Of a stretch of 64,000 bases of DNA, positions 24,222 through 33,491 are shown one piece after another (positions within the stretch are counted from its first letter, which is position 1; each line of letters starts with the position of its first letter). Origin of the DNA: DAOTWA01 sp963702935 (GTDB lineage: Bacteria; Chloroflexota; Anaerolineae; Anaerolineales; Anaerolineaceae); contig OY969772.1 of assembly GCA_963702935.1 (NCBI GenBank), positions 2,790,001 to 2,854,000 on the forward strand. The letters are read 5' to 3'. Under the pieces are notes generated by a model. That model worked only from the letters and a program-made list of their open reading frames with translations. It searched no databases and was not told the DNA's origin. The position numbers were made by a program, and so were the translations under genes.

Positions 24222-27020
24222 TTACAGATTTAACCACTGCGCCGAAATCTTCGGCAGGTCTACCACCGAGCCGACGCGCACCGTACAGGCCGGCAGCGAC
24301 TCGATGAAGGCTTTGCCGTAGCGCTTGGTCAGCACGCGCCGGTCCAGAATGACCACCACGCCGTGATCGGACTGCGTGCGGATCAGACGGCCAAAGCCCT
24401 GGCGGAAGCGCAGGATGGCCTCCGGCAGGCTGTATTCGTTGAACGGATCGTCGAAAGTCTCGGAACGGGCCGCCACGATGGGGTCGGAGGGCACGTCGAA
24501 GGGCAGCTTGGCGATCACCAGCACGGAGAGCGCCTCGCCGGGGATGTCCACACCCTCCCAGAAGCTGCGCGTGCCCAGCAGCACGGCGCGCTCCGCGCCG
24601 CGGAAGTTCTCCAGCAGCGTGTTGGCGGATGCGCCGTCGCCCTGTTCGTAGACGGAGATGCCGGCGTCGGCCAACGCCGGGCCGATGATCTGCGAGGTGC
24701 GCTTGAGCTGGGCGTAAGAGGTGAACAGCACCAACATGCGCCCGCCGGTGGCCTTGGCCAGGCGAATGAGGGCGGCTTCCACGGCGCGCTGGTGGCCGTT
24801 CTGGTCGGCCGGCTCGGGGATGTCGTTGACCAGGTAGAGCAGGGCGGCGCTTTCGTAATCGAAAGGCGAGCCCAGGGCCAGCTCGTCGGCTTCGTCGGCG
24901 TTCAAGCGGCTGCGCAGGTAATCGAACTCGCCGTTGGCGGTCAGCGTGGCCGAGGTCAGGATCACGCTGGCCTTTTCGTGCCATAAGAACTGCTCCATCA
25001 GCGGGCCGATGTGCAGCGGAGCTACCTGCAGGGACAACTGGTTGCCGTTGGGGTTGGTTTCTGCCCAGTAGATCCTGTCCGGCTCGGGCTTGAACACCAG
25101 CCCGGTCAGGGTCGCTTCGATCTCCGTCAGGCGCCGGTAGAGGTTGCTCAGGCTGGCCAGCACGTCTTCCAGCTCTTCGGGCAGCTCGTCTTGCAGCTCG
25201 CCCACGGACTGGATGATCTGCGCCAGCAAGTTGAACAGCAGTTTGGCGGTCTCCGAGGATTCTTCCCAGGCCATTTCCACTTCGCTCCAGCTCGGCTGGG
25301 TACGCGTGGCCGGCAGGATGCGCTCCTGCTGGGCGTACACCCCCATCGGCCGGCCTTCGCGCTGCTCGGCCAGGAACTGTTGGATAGAGCGGAAGAAATC
25401 CCGCGCCTGATTGGCCAGGCGGAAGGACAGATCGGAGGCGCGTTGCCCGAGCTGGAGCATGGCGGCGAAGTCGGAAGGACGCAGCAGGTCGTGCAGGGCG
25501 GTCAGGAAGTGCCCCAGCACGCCCGCCGAAGGGCTGCCCAGCTCGCGCAGCAGGCGCTCGATGTCCCCCTGGGTGGCGCGGAAGCTGAGCGCGCTGGTGG
25601 TGGCGGACTCAAGGTGGTGCGCCTCGTCCACGATCAGGTAATCGTAATCGGGCAGCACGCGGCTGCCGGTGGCCACGTCGGACAGCAACAAGGCGTGGTT
25701 GACGATCAGCAGGTGCGAGCTTTGCGCCGCCAGGCGCGAGCGGTAGAAGGGGCAGGTGCCGCCCATGCGCCGGATGCAGGTCTCGGTCTTGCAGCCCTCG
25801 TCCTCGGCGGAGATGCGGCCCCACACGTCGCGCTCGGCCGGGCCGTTCAGGTTGATCTCGTTGCGGTCGCCGCTGTCGCTCTCCTGGACCCATACCAGCA
25901 CTTTGGCCAGCACGCGCATCTCGTCCACCGTCTCCGGCCCGCGCAGGCGCAGGATCTCCAGGCGGCGCGGGCACAGATAGTTGGAGCGGCCCTTGAGCAC
26001 GCTGGCGTGTAAATCCAATCCCAGGGCGGCGCACAGGTCGGGGATGTCTTTCTTGATCAACTGCTCTTGCAGGTTGATGGTGTTGGTGGAGATGACCACG
26101 CGCGTGTGGTTTTGCACCGCCCACACCGCCGCCGGAACCAGGTAGGCGAAGGACTTGCCCGTGCCGGTGCCGGCTTCCACCATCAGGTGGTTGCCCTGCG
26201 AGAGAGCCTGGGTCACCACGCGGATCATCTCGACCTGCTGGGGGCGCTGCTCGAAGCTGCTGAAATAATGCGCGAACGGCCCGCCGTATTCGAGCAGGGA
26301 GGCCATCTCGTCCGGGTCGAGCGGCATGGGCGGGTCGAGGGGGGCCAGGGGGGGATAGGCCAGCTCGCCATCCATCTCGAAGAGGGGGCCGTGCCCGATG
26401 CCGCGCACCCTGCGCGCTTCCACCGGCTGGCGGATCTTGGCGCGCAGCGCCTGATTGAAGATCCAACTGGCGCCCCAATCCAGCGGCTCGCTCAGGCGCA
26501 CGAACTCGGAGAGCAGCTCCACCGGCAGGGAAAGGGCCTTCTCGTAGAGCTGCAAGAAGAGAGCGTGCGTCACGCGTGCGTCGTCCAGGGCGCGGTGCGT
26601 GGCGGGCAGCAGGATGCCCATAGACGCGCCCAGCGCGCCCAGGTTGTAGCGGCTGGAGGTGGGCAGCAGCACGCCGGCCAGCTCGTAGGTGTCGATGCTG
26701 TCGTTCAGGGTGAGGATGCCCTGGCGCTGCAAGAAAGACAGGTCGAAGCGCACGTTGTGCCCCAGCACGGGCGCGTTTCCCACGAACTGCGCGAACTCGG
26801 GGATGACGTCTTCCACGTCGGGGGCGTGCATGACCATGTTGTTGTCGATACCCGTCAATTGGGTAATGAAGGCCGGAATGGGCCGGCGCGGGTTGACCAG
26901 CGTGGACCATTCCTCTTCGACGCGGCGCCCGTTGAAGCGCACTGCGCCGATCTCCGTAATGGCGTCAGAGGAAGGGTCCAGGCCGGTGGTTTCGAGATCC
27001 AGGGCGACGATTGAGGGCAT
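24222..27020 (-). CDS. dinG: DnaQ-DinG type helicase with N-terminal 3'-5' exonuclease domain
   Basis: This 932-residue protein combines an exonuclease domain (DLETTGLDPSSDAITEIGAVRF, GHNVRFDLSFL, HRALDDARVTHALFLQL) with an XPD/DinG-like superfamily 2 helicase. The helicase has Walker A EAGTGTGKSFAYLVPA, the DEAH box VDEAHHLESA, an iron-sulfur-type cysteine set (DEGCKTETCIRRMGGTCPFYRS) and the C-terminal motifs GTRSFWEGVDIPGE and RQGFGRLIRTQSDHG. Such enzymes unwind and trim DNA during repair or clear R-loops. The architecture equals that of Gram-positive DinG/DnaQ fusions. Whether the cysteines bind an Fe-S cluster is unproven. Confidence 0.92.
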   Translation of the reverse strand: MPSIVALDLETTGLDPSSDAITEIGAVRFNGRRVEEEWSTLVNPRRPIPAFITQLTGIDNNMVMHAPDVEDVIPEFAQFVGNAPVLGHNVRFDLSFLQRQGILTLNDSIDTYELAGVLLPTSSRYNLGALGASMGILLPATHRALDDARVTHALFLQLYEKALSLPVELLSEFVRLSEPLDWGASWIFNQALRAKIRQPVEARRVRGIGHGPLFEMDGELAYPPLAPLDPPMPLDPDEMASLLEYGGPFAHYFSSFEQRPQQVEMIRVVTQALSQGNHLMVEAGTGTGKSFAYLVPAAVWAVQNHTRVVISTNTINLQEQLIKKDIPDLCAALGLDLHASVLKGRSNYLCPRRLEILRLRGPETVDEMRVLAKVLVWVQESDSGDRNEINLNGPAERDVWGRISAEDEGCKTETCIRRMGGTCPFYRSRLAAQSSHLLIVNHALLLSDVATGSRVLPDYDYLIVDEAHHLESATTSALSFRATQGDIERLLRELGSPSAGVLGHFLTALHDLLRPSDFAAMLQLGQRASDLSFRLANQARDFFRSIQQFLAEQREGRPMGVYAQQERILPATRTQPSWSEVEMAWEESSETAKLLFNLLAQIIQSVGELQDELPEELEDVLASLSNLYRRLTEIEATLTGLVFKPEPDRIYWAETNPNGNQLSLQVAPLHIGPLMEQFLWHEKASVILTSATLTANGEFDYLRSRLNADEADELALGSPFDYESAALLYLVNDIPEPADQNGHQRAVEAALIRLAKATGGRMLVLFTSYAQLKRTSQIIGPALADAGISVYEQGDGASANTLLENFRGAERAVLLGTRSFWEGVDIPGEALSVLVIAKLPFDVPSDPIVAARSETFDDPFNEYSLPEAILRFRQGFGRLIRTQSDHGVVVILDRRVLTKRYGKAFIESLPACTVRVGSVVDLPKISAQWLNL

Positions 27021-27035
27021 GGGGAGATTATACCA

Positions 27036-29480
27036 TTAGCGCTTCGCCACCGAGGCCAGCAAGGCCAGCACCAGGATCAGGATGGCGCCCGGACACACCG
27101 AGCCGCTCAGGTCGGGCGCCGGGGGTTCGGGGACGGCTGTAGCCGTGGGCCCGGCGGGCGTCTGTGTGGGGGCGACCCTGGTCACTGGGGCTGTGGCCGT
27201 GGGCGGCAGCGGCGTGGGCGTGACTACCGTGGGGGTAGGCGGCGGTGTGGGGGTGTAGGTGGGCGGCAAGGTCAGACTGCTGCTCCCCAGCGTATCGGCG
27301 GGCACCACCTCGTAAGCCGTGCCGTCCGAGAGCACGATCACGCGCTCGCCCAGGGCGAAGGCCGCCGCGATCTCGGGCCGGGCTTCGGAGAGCTTGAAGT
27401 AATCTTCGGACAGGAAAGGCACCTTGACGGTCTTCATCGTCTGCGGATCGAAGGTCGTATCCGTCCACACGCCGTCTTGCAGCACGAAGGTGTGCGCGCC
27501 GACGATGCGCACCGCGTTGCCCGTCGCCTGGCTGGTGGGGGCGGGCGCAGGCGCCTGCGCCCCGGCCAGCGCGCTCTGGCCGGCGGATTGTTCCACGGCG
27601 GCCTGCCCGGAGGCGGGCACAGTCGGCTGGATCAGGGTTTCATTATAAGCGTCGCGGGCGATGCGCTCCTGCGCGGCCCCGCCCAGCGCAACCGGCTCGC
27701 TGACCAGGTAAGAGGTGTAGGGGGTGACGATGCCGTAGCGGATGCTCAGGCGCACGATCTGGTCGATGGTCTCCTGGTCGGGGCCTTGCAGGCGTATCTG
27801 GTTGAGCAGAGTGCCCACCTTGCGCGTGGCCCACAGGCGCGGCAGGGAAGCCTCCAGCCCGGTCTGTGAGGTGCCTTTTTCGAGGAAGGCCTGCTGCGGG
27901 TAGCTGAAGGTCTGGGTCTGGCCGTCTGCGGTCTTTCCCGTCAGCGTGACGGTGGCGTTCCCGCCGGTGCGGTAGCGCCCCACCACCACGATCTGCGAGC
28001 CGGAGAACAGGTCCGGCAGGGGGTTTGGATAGACGTCGTAAGCGCCCGCGCTGCCGAAATCCAGCTTGAGGTCGGTGAGCACGGGCGCGCTGATCTTGGC
28101 GTAGAAGCTCGAAAGCATCTCGTCCAGCGCGTCGCCGGGACGCACGTAGGTGACCGCGCCGTGGTGCTGCTGGGCCAGGCTGTCCAGCAAGAGGGTGTCC
28201 ACGTCGTAGCCCACGCCGAAGGCGAACAGGCGCAGGTTGGAGGGCGCTGAGGCGGCCACGTTCTGCAGGATCTGGTCGCGCTGCGTGACGCCTTCGGTGG
28301 GCAGTCCGTCGGTCAGGAAGATCAAATAGGTGGGGCGCTCCTTGTCGGTCATGCCGGCCGCTTCCAGCAGGGCGCGGTTGATGTCCGTGCTGCCCTGCGC
28401 GCTCACCCCGTTCAGCCAGGCTTCCGCCTGGGGCGCCTCGCTGGCCGCGCGCGGAGCCGGGGCGTAAGTCTCCACGCCGGTGCTGAAGGTGATCAGGTTG
28501 AAGCGATCCTCGGCGTTGAGGTGCTCCAGGATGTAGCGCGCGGCGCTGCCCGCCTGGCGGAACTTCTCGCCGTCCATGCTGCCGGAGTGGTCCAGCACCA
28601 ACAGCACGTCCTTGGGCACCGCCTGGACGGCTGCGTCGGGCCGGGGAGCCAGCAGCAGCAGGAAGAAGCCGTCCGGGTCGGCGGCGTCGGAGGGGTCGCG
28701 GTAGGTCAGCAGGTGGAAGGCCTGGCTCTCGCCCAGGGAATAGTACAGGGCGAAATCGCTGTCGGGCAGCACGTTATTGGCCTCGTAGCCGGCGCTGGCG
28801 CTGAACTCGTCCGGGCGGCTGACGGAGATGCTGTGGGTAGGGGAATACACGGCGCGGATGGGCTGGCCGGAATGCACCTCCACGCTGATGCTGACGCTCT
28901 CCAGGGGTTGCGCGGAGAATTTCTCGGTGTTGAGCGGATACACGTAGCGCACCAGCCCGTTCTCGGCGGTCAGCGTCTGGCTGTACTCCAGCTCGATGCG
29001 CCGCTCACCTTGCGGCGGGATGGGGAAGATGCGCGCGCGCACGGCGCCGCGGTCGGCGTATTCCAGCAGGGCCGGGTCGCGCAGGCTGCTCACCATGTCC
29101 TCGTAGGTCTGGCGCGCCTGGTCAGCGTCCAGCACCTCTCCCTGGATGGGCTGGCCGTCCACCCACAGGGTGAAGTTGGAGACGGCCGCGTCCTGCGGCA
29201 GGGGGAACAGGTAGGTGCCCTCGACGGCGTAGTCGTTGGGATTGTAAAACACCTGGTCCACGTGGGTGACGGCCACCTGGTTGTCGATCTTGACCGTCAC
29301 GTGGTGGTAGCGGATGTCGAGCTGAGGGATGGGGATAGGCTGGGGCGGCGGGGGGCAGGGCTCGCGCAGGCAAGGCGGCGGGGCCGTGGGGATGATGATG
29401 CCGTCGGCCTGGACAGGCGTGGGGAACAGGCCAACCACGAAGATCAAAATCAAAAGGGGGACGAGCAGGCGGGTCTTCAT
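27036..29480 (-). CDS. Secreted VIT and von Willebrand factor A domain protein with C-terminal membrane anchor
   Basis: The 814-residue protein begins with a signal peptide (LLVPLLILIFVVGLFPTPVQA), then a VIT domain (HHVTVKIDNQVAVTHVDQVF...VEGTYLFPLPQDAAVSNF), then a VWA domain with an intact MIDAS motif (VLLVLDHSGSMDGEKF). A further beta-rich part, a Thr/Pro-rich spacer and a terminal hydrophobic segment (GAILILVLALLASVAKR) that could anchor it follow. The layout equals inter-alpha-trypsin inhibitor heavy-chain-like bacterial proteins of unknown ligand. It sits between the DinG helicase gene and an intergenic repeat region. Function in surface binding is inferred. Confidence 0.88.
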   Translation of the reverse strand: MKTRLLVPLLILIFVVGLFPTPVQADGIIIPTAPPPCLREPCPPPPQPIPIPQLDIRYHHVTVKIDNQVAVTHVDQVFYNPNDYAVEGTYLFPLPQDAAVSNFTLWVDGQPIQGEVLDADQARQTYEDMVSSLRDPALLEYADRGAVRARIFPIPPQGERRIELEYSQTLTAENGLVRYVYPLNTEKFSAQPLESVSISVEVHSGQPIRAVYSPTHSISVSRPDEFSASAGYEANNVLPDSDFALYYSLGESQAFHLLTYRDPSDAADPDGFFLLLLAPRPDAAVQAVPKDVLLVLDHSGSMDGEKFRQAGSAARYILEHLNAEDRFNLITFSTGVETYAPAPRAASEAPQAEAWLNGVSAQGSTDINRALLEAAGMTDKERPTYLIFLTDGLPTEGVTQRDQILQNVAASAPSNLRLFAFGVGYDVDTLLLDSLAQQHHGAVTYVRPGDALDEMLSSFYAKISAPVLTDLKLDFGSAGAYDVYPNPLPDLFSGSQIVVVGRYRTGGNATVTLTGKTADGQTQTFSYPQQAFLEKGTSQTGLEASLPRLWATRKVGTLLNQIRLQGPDQETIDQIVRLSIRYGIVTPYTSYLVSEPVALGGAAQERIARDAYNETLIQPTVPASGQAAVEQSAGQSALAGAQAPAPAPTSQATGNAVRIVGAHTFVLQDGVWTDTTFDPQTMKTVKVPFLSEDYFKLSEARPEIAAAFALGERVIVLSDGTAYEVVPADTLGSSSLTLPPTYTPTPPPTPTVVTPTPLPPTATAPVTRVAPTQTPAGPTATAVPEPPAPDLSGSVCPGAILILVLALLASVAKR

Positions 29481-29851
29481 GTCTTCTTCTCCTGAAAACA
29501 GGCGTGCAGACAGAGCTCAACGGGTGCGACTTCTTGAGTTGAGGACTGCTATGGAAATTTGGGCGGCTTCACGCTTAAGACGCAGGGAGGGGCGTTATGG
29601 TTCCCCGCGCGTGGAGGTTTCTGTATCCTAAAACCCGTGACGGCCCGTTTCGCTTCGTTTTTCCTGCCAGGTAGGGCGGCTTTCCAAAGCCGCCTCCAGG
29701 ACCGGCGGCTGCGTGCATTGGCGGTTCCCTTCTTTGTGTCCCCAGAAGGGCTTCGCGCCTCTGCGCCTTTGCGTGAGGCTCTGTAGGGCGGCTTTCCAAA
29801 GCCGCCTCCAAGACCGGCGGCTTAGAAAGCCGCCCTACCGCCGTGGCGCCC
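29481..29851. repeat. Intergenic region with paired palindromic repeats
   Basis: No gene is seen in 370 bases. GTAGGGCGGCTTTCCAAAGC with its following GCCGCCTCC occurs at about 29671-29700 and 29783-29812, and AGAAAGCCGCCCTAC closes a palindrome near 29838. A GGGCTTCGCGCCTCTGCGCC tract lies between. These look like interspersed repetitive units and also act as terminators between the VWA gene and cydC. Confidence 0.7.
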
Positions 29852-31579
29852 TTACAATTGCTGCGATTCCCACATGCGCCGGTAGAGGCCGCCGGCGTTC
29901 AGCAGCCCGGTGTGCGTCCCCCCCTCGACGATGCGCCCGTTTTGCATCACGTAGACGGCCTGCATGGCTTCCAGCCCCACCAGGCGGTGGGTGACCATCA
30001 GCGCCGTGCGCCCTGGCAGCAGCGCTAGCAGATTCCTCAGGATGGCCTGCTCGGTCAGCGCGTCCAGGTGGGAGGTAGGCTCGTCCAGCAGCAGGATAGG
30101 CGCGTCTTTCAGCACGGCGCGGGCGATGGCCAGGCGCTGGCGCTCCCCGCCGGAGAGGCGCAGGCCGTGCTCGCCGATCCAGGTGTCGTAGCCCTGCGGC
30201 AGCCCCGCCACGGTCTCGTGGAGCTGGGCAGCCCGCACAGCGCGCTCGATCTCTTCCTGGCTGGCTGCCGGACGCGCCAGCAGCAGGTTCTCGCGCAGCG
30301 TGCCGTCGAACAGGTAGGTGGACTGAGAGATCACCCCCATGCGACCGCGCAGCTCTTCCTGGGAGAATTGGCGGATGTCCTTCCCGCCCAGGGTGATCTC
30401 GCCCTCTGAAAACTCCCAGAAGCGCAAGAGCAGGTTGATCAAGGTGGATTTGCCCGCCCCGCTGGGGCCGACCAGCGCGGCGCATTGGCCCTCCTCGACG
30501 CGCAGCTCCACGCCGTCCAGGGCGGGGGCCTCCCCGGCGGCATAGCGGAAGCGCAGCCCGCGCACCTCCAGGGCGTTGCCGGTTGGCAGGGGCGCCGGTT
30601 GGGGCGGGTCGCTGACCGCCGGCGACGCGTCGGCCAGCTCGAACAGGCGCCGGGCGGCGTGCAGGCTGCCCTCCAGAGTCTGGGCCGCTTGCGGTAAGGG
30701 CAGCACCGCCTCGAAGCTGGCCAGCGTCCCCAGGGCCACCACCGCCAGGTAAACGCCATCTAAATAGCCGCTGCGCACCAGCGGAATAGCGGCCACCAGC
30801 ACCGCCAGCATCCCCAGGTTGGAGGTCAACAGGCCCAGCGCGCTGCTCAGCCCGCCGATCCAGGCCATGCGGCGTTGCGCGCGAATAGTAGCGCCGGACA
30901 ATTCTGCGATCAGCGCCTTCTGCTCCTCTTCGCGGTTGAAGGCTAACAGGTCGGCGCTGCCCTGGATGCCGTCCACCAGCGCGGCGTGCAGCCGGGCGCG
31001 CGTGGCCACCACCTGCCGCCCCGGCCGGCGCGAGAGCGCGCGCCCCAGCAGCGGCCAGGCCGCGCCGCCGGCCAGCAGGAAGGCCAGCGCCAGGTTCCCC
31101 AGCAGGGGGGCGAAGCCGCGCAGGAACAGTCCCATCCCGGCAACCACCAGCAGAGCGGTCAGGGGTGGGGCTACCGCGCGCACGTAGAAATCCTCCAGGG
31201 TCTCGATGTCTGCCATGGCGCGGCTGAGCAGGTCGCCGCTGCGGTAGGTCTGCAAGCCAGCCGGCGCCAGGCGTTCCAGGGCGCGATACAGCCACACGCG
31301 CAGCCCGGCCAGCAGGCGGAAGTTGACCGAGTGCGACACCAGGCGCTCCAGGTAGCGGAACACGCCGCGCGTCAGGCCGAAGAAGCGCACCCCCACGATG
31401 GCTACCTCCAGGACGGCGATGGAGGGGTGCAGCGCGGCGGCGGAGATCAGGTAGGCCGCCGTGGTCATCAACCCGATTCCGGCGGTGATAGTGGCCGCCC
31501 CCAGCAGCACGGACAGCGCCACCCATCCCGTGAAGGGGGCCAGGAAGCCCAGCAAGCGCAGCAGCGTGGGTTTCTTCAC
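29852..31579 (-). CDS. cydC: Thiol reductant ABC exporter subunit CydC
   Basis: CydC, with CydD, exports cysteine or glutathione (and possibly heme) needed to assemble cytochrome bd. The 575-residue half-transporter has six membrane segments (GWVALSVLLGAATITAGIGLM onward), Walker A ALVGPSGAGKSTLIN, the LSGGERQRLAIARAVL signature and Walker B ILLLDEPTSHLDALTEQ with a D-loop. The GTG at 31579 overlaps the cydD stop by four bases (GTGA) and is chosen for that; a much longer open frame upstream lies inside cydD in another frame. It completes the cydAB-cydDC set. Confidence 0.92.
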   Translation of the reverse strand: MKKPTLLRLLGFLAPFTGWVALSVLLGAATITAGIGLMTTAAYLISAAALHPSIAVLEVAIVGVRFFGLTRGVFRYLERLVSHSVNFRLLAGLRVWLYRALERLAPAGLQTYRSGDLLSRAMADIETLEDFYVRAVAPPLTALLVVAGMGLFLRGFAPLLGNLALAFLLAGGAAWPLLGRALSRRPGRQVVATRARLHAALVDGIQGSADLLAFNREEEQKALIAELSGATIRAQRRMAWIGGLSSALGLLTSNLGMLAVLVAAIPLVRSGYLDGVYLAVVALGTLASFEAVLPLPQAAQTLEGSLHAARRLFELADASPAVSDPPQPAPLPTGNALEVRGLRFRYAAGEAPALDGVELRVEEGQCAALVGPSGAGKSTLINLLLRFWEFSEGEITLGGKDIRQFSQEELRGRMGVISQSTYLFDGTLRENLLLARPAASQEEIERAVRAAQLHETVAGLPQGYDTWIGEHGLRLSGGERQRLAIARAVLKDAPILLLDEPTSHLDALTEQAILRNLLALLPGRTALMVTHRLVGLEAMQAVYVMQNGRIVEGGTHTGLLNAGGLYRRMWESQQL

Positions 31580-33309
31580 GCCCCCTCCAGGAAAGCGCCG
31601 ACCAGGCGGGCGTAGCTGCCGTTGCGCCGCAGCAGCTCGGCGTGTGTGCCCTGCTCGACGATGCGCCCCGCTTCGACCACGAAGATGCGGTCGGCCTGCA
31701 CCACGCTGGGCAGGCGGTGGGCGATGGTCAGCACGGTGCGCTGCGCGCGCAACGCCTGCAGGCTGGCTTGCAGCAGGGCGTCTTGTTGGGGGTCGAGGTG
31801 CACGCTCGGCTCGTCCAGGATCAGCACGGGAGCGTCCTTGAGGAAGGCGCGCGCCAGCGCCAGGCGCTGCGCCTGGCCGCCGCTCAGGCGGGCGCCCTGC
31901 TCGTCGATGAGCGTCTCGTAGCCCTGCGGCAGCGAGCAGATGAAGTCGTGCAGGTGCGCCTGGCGCGCCGCCGCTTCCAGCTCGGATCGCGAGGCTTCCG
32001 GTCGCGCCAGGCGCAGGTTGGCGGCCAGCGTGTCGTGGAATAGATAGGGCAGTTGCGGCACCCAGGCGATTTGTGCGCGCCATTCGGCTGCGGGGATATC
32101 CGCCAGGGGCACGCCTCCCGCCAGGATTCGCCCGCTGCCCGGCTCGCTGAAGCGCAGCAGGAGCGCCACCAGGGTGCTCTTGCCTGCCCCGCTGGGTCCC
32201 ACGAAGGCCACTCGCTGCCCCGCGCCGATCTCCAGCGAGACGTCCTGCAGAGCGTCGTCGCGGCTGCCGGGGTAGGCGTAGCTCACGTTCTCGAAGCGAA
32301 TGGGCAGGGGATCGAATGCCGCCCCCCGCGCCCTGCCGCCCGGCGCCCCGGCCGGGAGGGGCGTGCCCAGCACTTCGAAGATGCGCCGCGCCGCCGAGAC
32401 GCCCGACATGCCCGCGTGGAAGCGCGTTCCCAGCGTGCGCAGCGGCTGGTAGAATTCGGGCGCCAGCACCAGGATGAAGAGCGCCTGCTCGTAGCCGATC
32501 TGGGCGGAGAGCAGGCGCAGCCCGATCTCCACCGCCACGATAGCCGTGCTGAGTGTGGCGATCAGCTCCAAAGCCAGCGCCGACAGGAAGGTCACCCGCA
32601 GCACGTTCAGCGTCGCCTGGCGGTAGCGCTCGCTGGTGGCCGCGATGCTCTCCGCGCGCGCCTGGCTCTGCCCCAACTGCTTGAGCGTGGTCAGCCCCTG
32701 CAGGGTGTCCAGGAAGTGCGCGCTCATGCGGCTGAGCGCCGTCCACTGGCGGCGGGTGAGCTTTTCGGAGGCGCTGCCGATCAGCACCATGAAGACCGGG
32801 ATGAGTGGGGCGGTCAGCAGCAGCACGATGCCGCTGAGCAGATCCAGGGGGAAGACCACCAGCAGGATGGTCAGGGGCACCAGAGCCGCCAGCGCCAGTT
32901 GCGGCAGGTATTGGCTGAAGTAAGCTTCCAGGGATTCGACGCCTTCGGCCAGCGTGGCGGCCAGCTCGCCGCTGCGCTCGCCGCGCGCGTAAGCCGGGCC
33001 GAGGGCCAGCAGGTGGGCGAAGAGCTGCTCCCGCAGCGTGGATTTGACCCGCAGCGCCACCGCGTTGGCTGAGACCTCACCCACCAGCGCCAGCAAGGCG
33101 CGTCCCACGATGATACCCGCCAGCAGGCGCAGCAGCCCGGCCACCCCCGCCAGGTCCTGCCCGTTCAGGAAGACGCCCGCGATGGTGAAACTCAGGAAGC
33201 GCGCCTGGAGCACGATCAGCACGCCGCCCGCCAGCCCGCAGGCCAGGGTCAGGCTGAGCGCTGCCAGGCTGCTGCGCGCCAGCCGGAGGAGACGGGGATC
33301 GAGGTTCAT
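31576..33309 (-). CDS. cydD: Thiol reductant ABC exporter subunit CydD
   Basis: This 577-residue partner of CydC is a type IV ABC exporter half with six spans (LARSSLAALSLTLACGLAGGV onward), Walker A AFVGPSGAGKSTLVALL, signature ARLSGGQAQRLALARAFL and Walker B VLILDEPSVHLDPQQD. The D subunit precedes the C subunit, the usual gene order, with four-base overlap. It lies 182 bases downstream of cydB on the same strand, with a repeat-filled gap between, so the four genes probably form one transcription unit or two closely linked ones. Confidence 0.93.
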   Translation of the reverse strand: MNLDPRLLRLARSSLAALSLTLACGLAGGVLIVLQARFLSFTIAGVFLNGQDLAGVAGLLRLLAGIIVGRALLALVGEVSANAVALRVKSTLREQLFAHLLALGPAYARGERSGELAATLAEGVESLEAYFSQYLPQLALAALVPLTILLVVFPLDLLSGIVLLLTAPLIPVFMVLIGSASEKLTRRQWTALSRMSAHFLDTLQGLTTLKQLGQSQARAESIAATSERYRQATLNVLRVTFLSALALELIATLSTAIVAVEIGLRLLSAQIGYEQALFILVLAPEFYQPLRTLGTRFHAGMSGVSAARRIFEVLGTPLPAGAPGGRARGAAFDPLPIRFENVSYAYPGSRDDALQDVSLEIGAGQRVAFVGPSGAGKSTLVALLLRFSEPGSGRILAGGVPLADIPAAEWRAQIAWVPQLPYLFHDTLAANLRLARPEASRSELEAAARQAHLHDFICSLPQGYETLIDEQGARLSGGQAQRLALARAFLKDAPVLILDEPSVHLDPQQDALLQASLQALRAQRTVLTIAHRLPSVVQADRIFVVEAGRIVEQGTHAELLRRNGSYARLVGAFLEGA

Positions 33310-33491
33310 CGAAGGAGGAAGGAGGAAGGATGAGGGCGGAAGGATGAGGGATGAGGAGATCAGGCAATGAGGCGACCAGGCGATTAGGCCACCAGGGGAT
33401 CAGGAGACCGGGGAAGGAGTTCGATTCCTCGTCCCTGATCCCCTGATCCCTGTTCACTACTCACTGACCACTGGCCACTATCCACTGACCA
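33310..33491. repeat. Intergenic GATCAGG-type low-complexity repeats between cydB and cydD
   Basis: The 180 bases carry many variants of AGGCGATCAGG, CCAGGGGATCAGG and the inverted words CCCTGATCCCCTGATCCC, plus tandem CACTGACCACTGG words. No gene is seen. The same words recur at 39390-39520, 41930-42080 and 56222-56300. Confidence 0.8.

Noticed and set aside
31580..32746. N-terminal extension of cydC
   Set aside because: The extension lies in a shifted frame inside cydD; the GTG at 31579 overlapping the cydD stop is the natural start.
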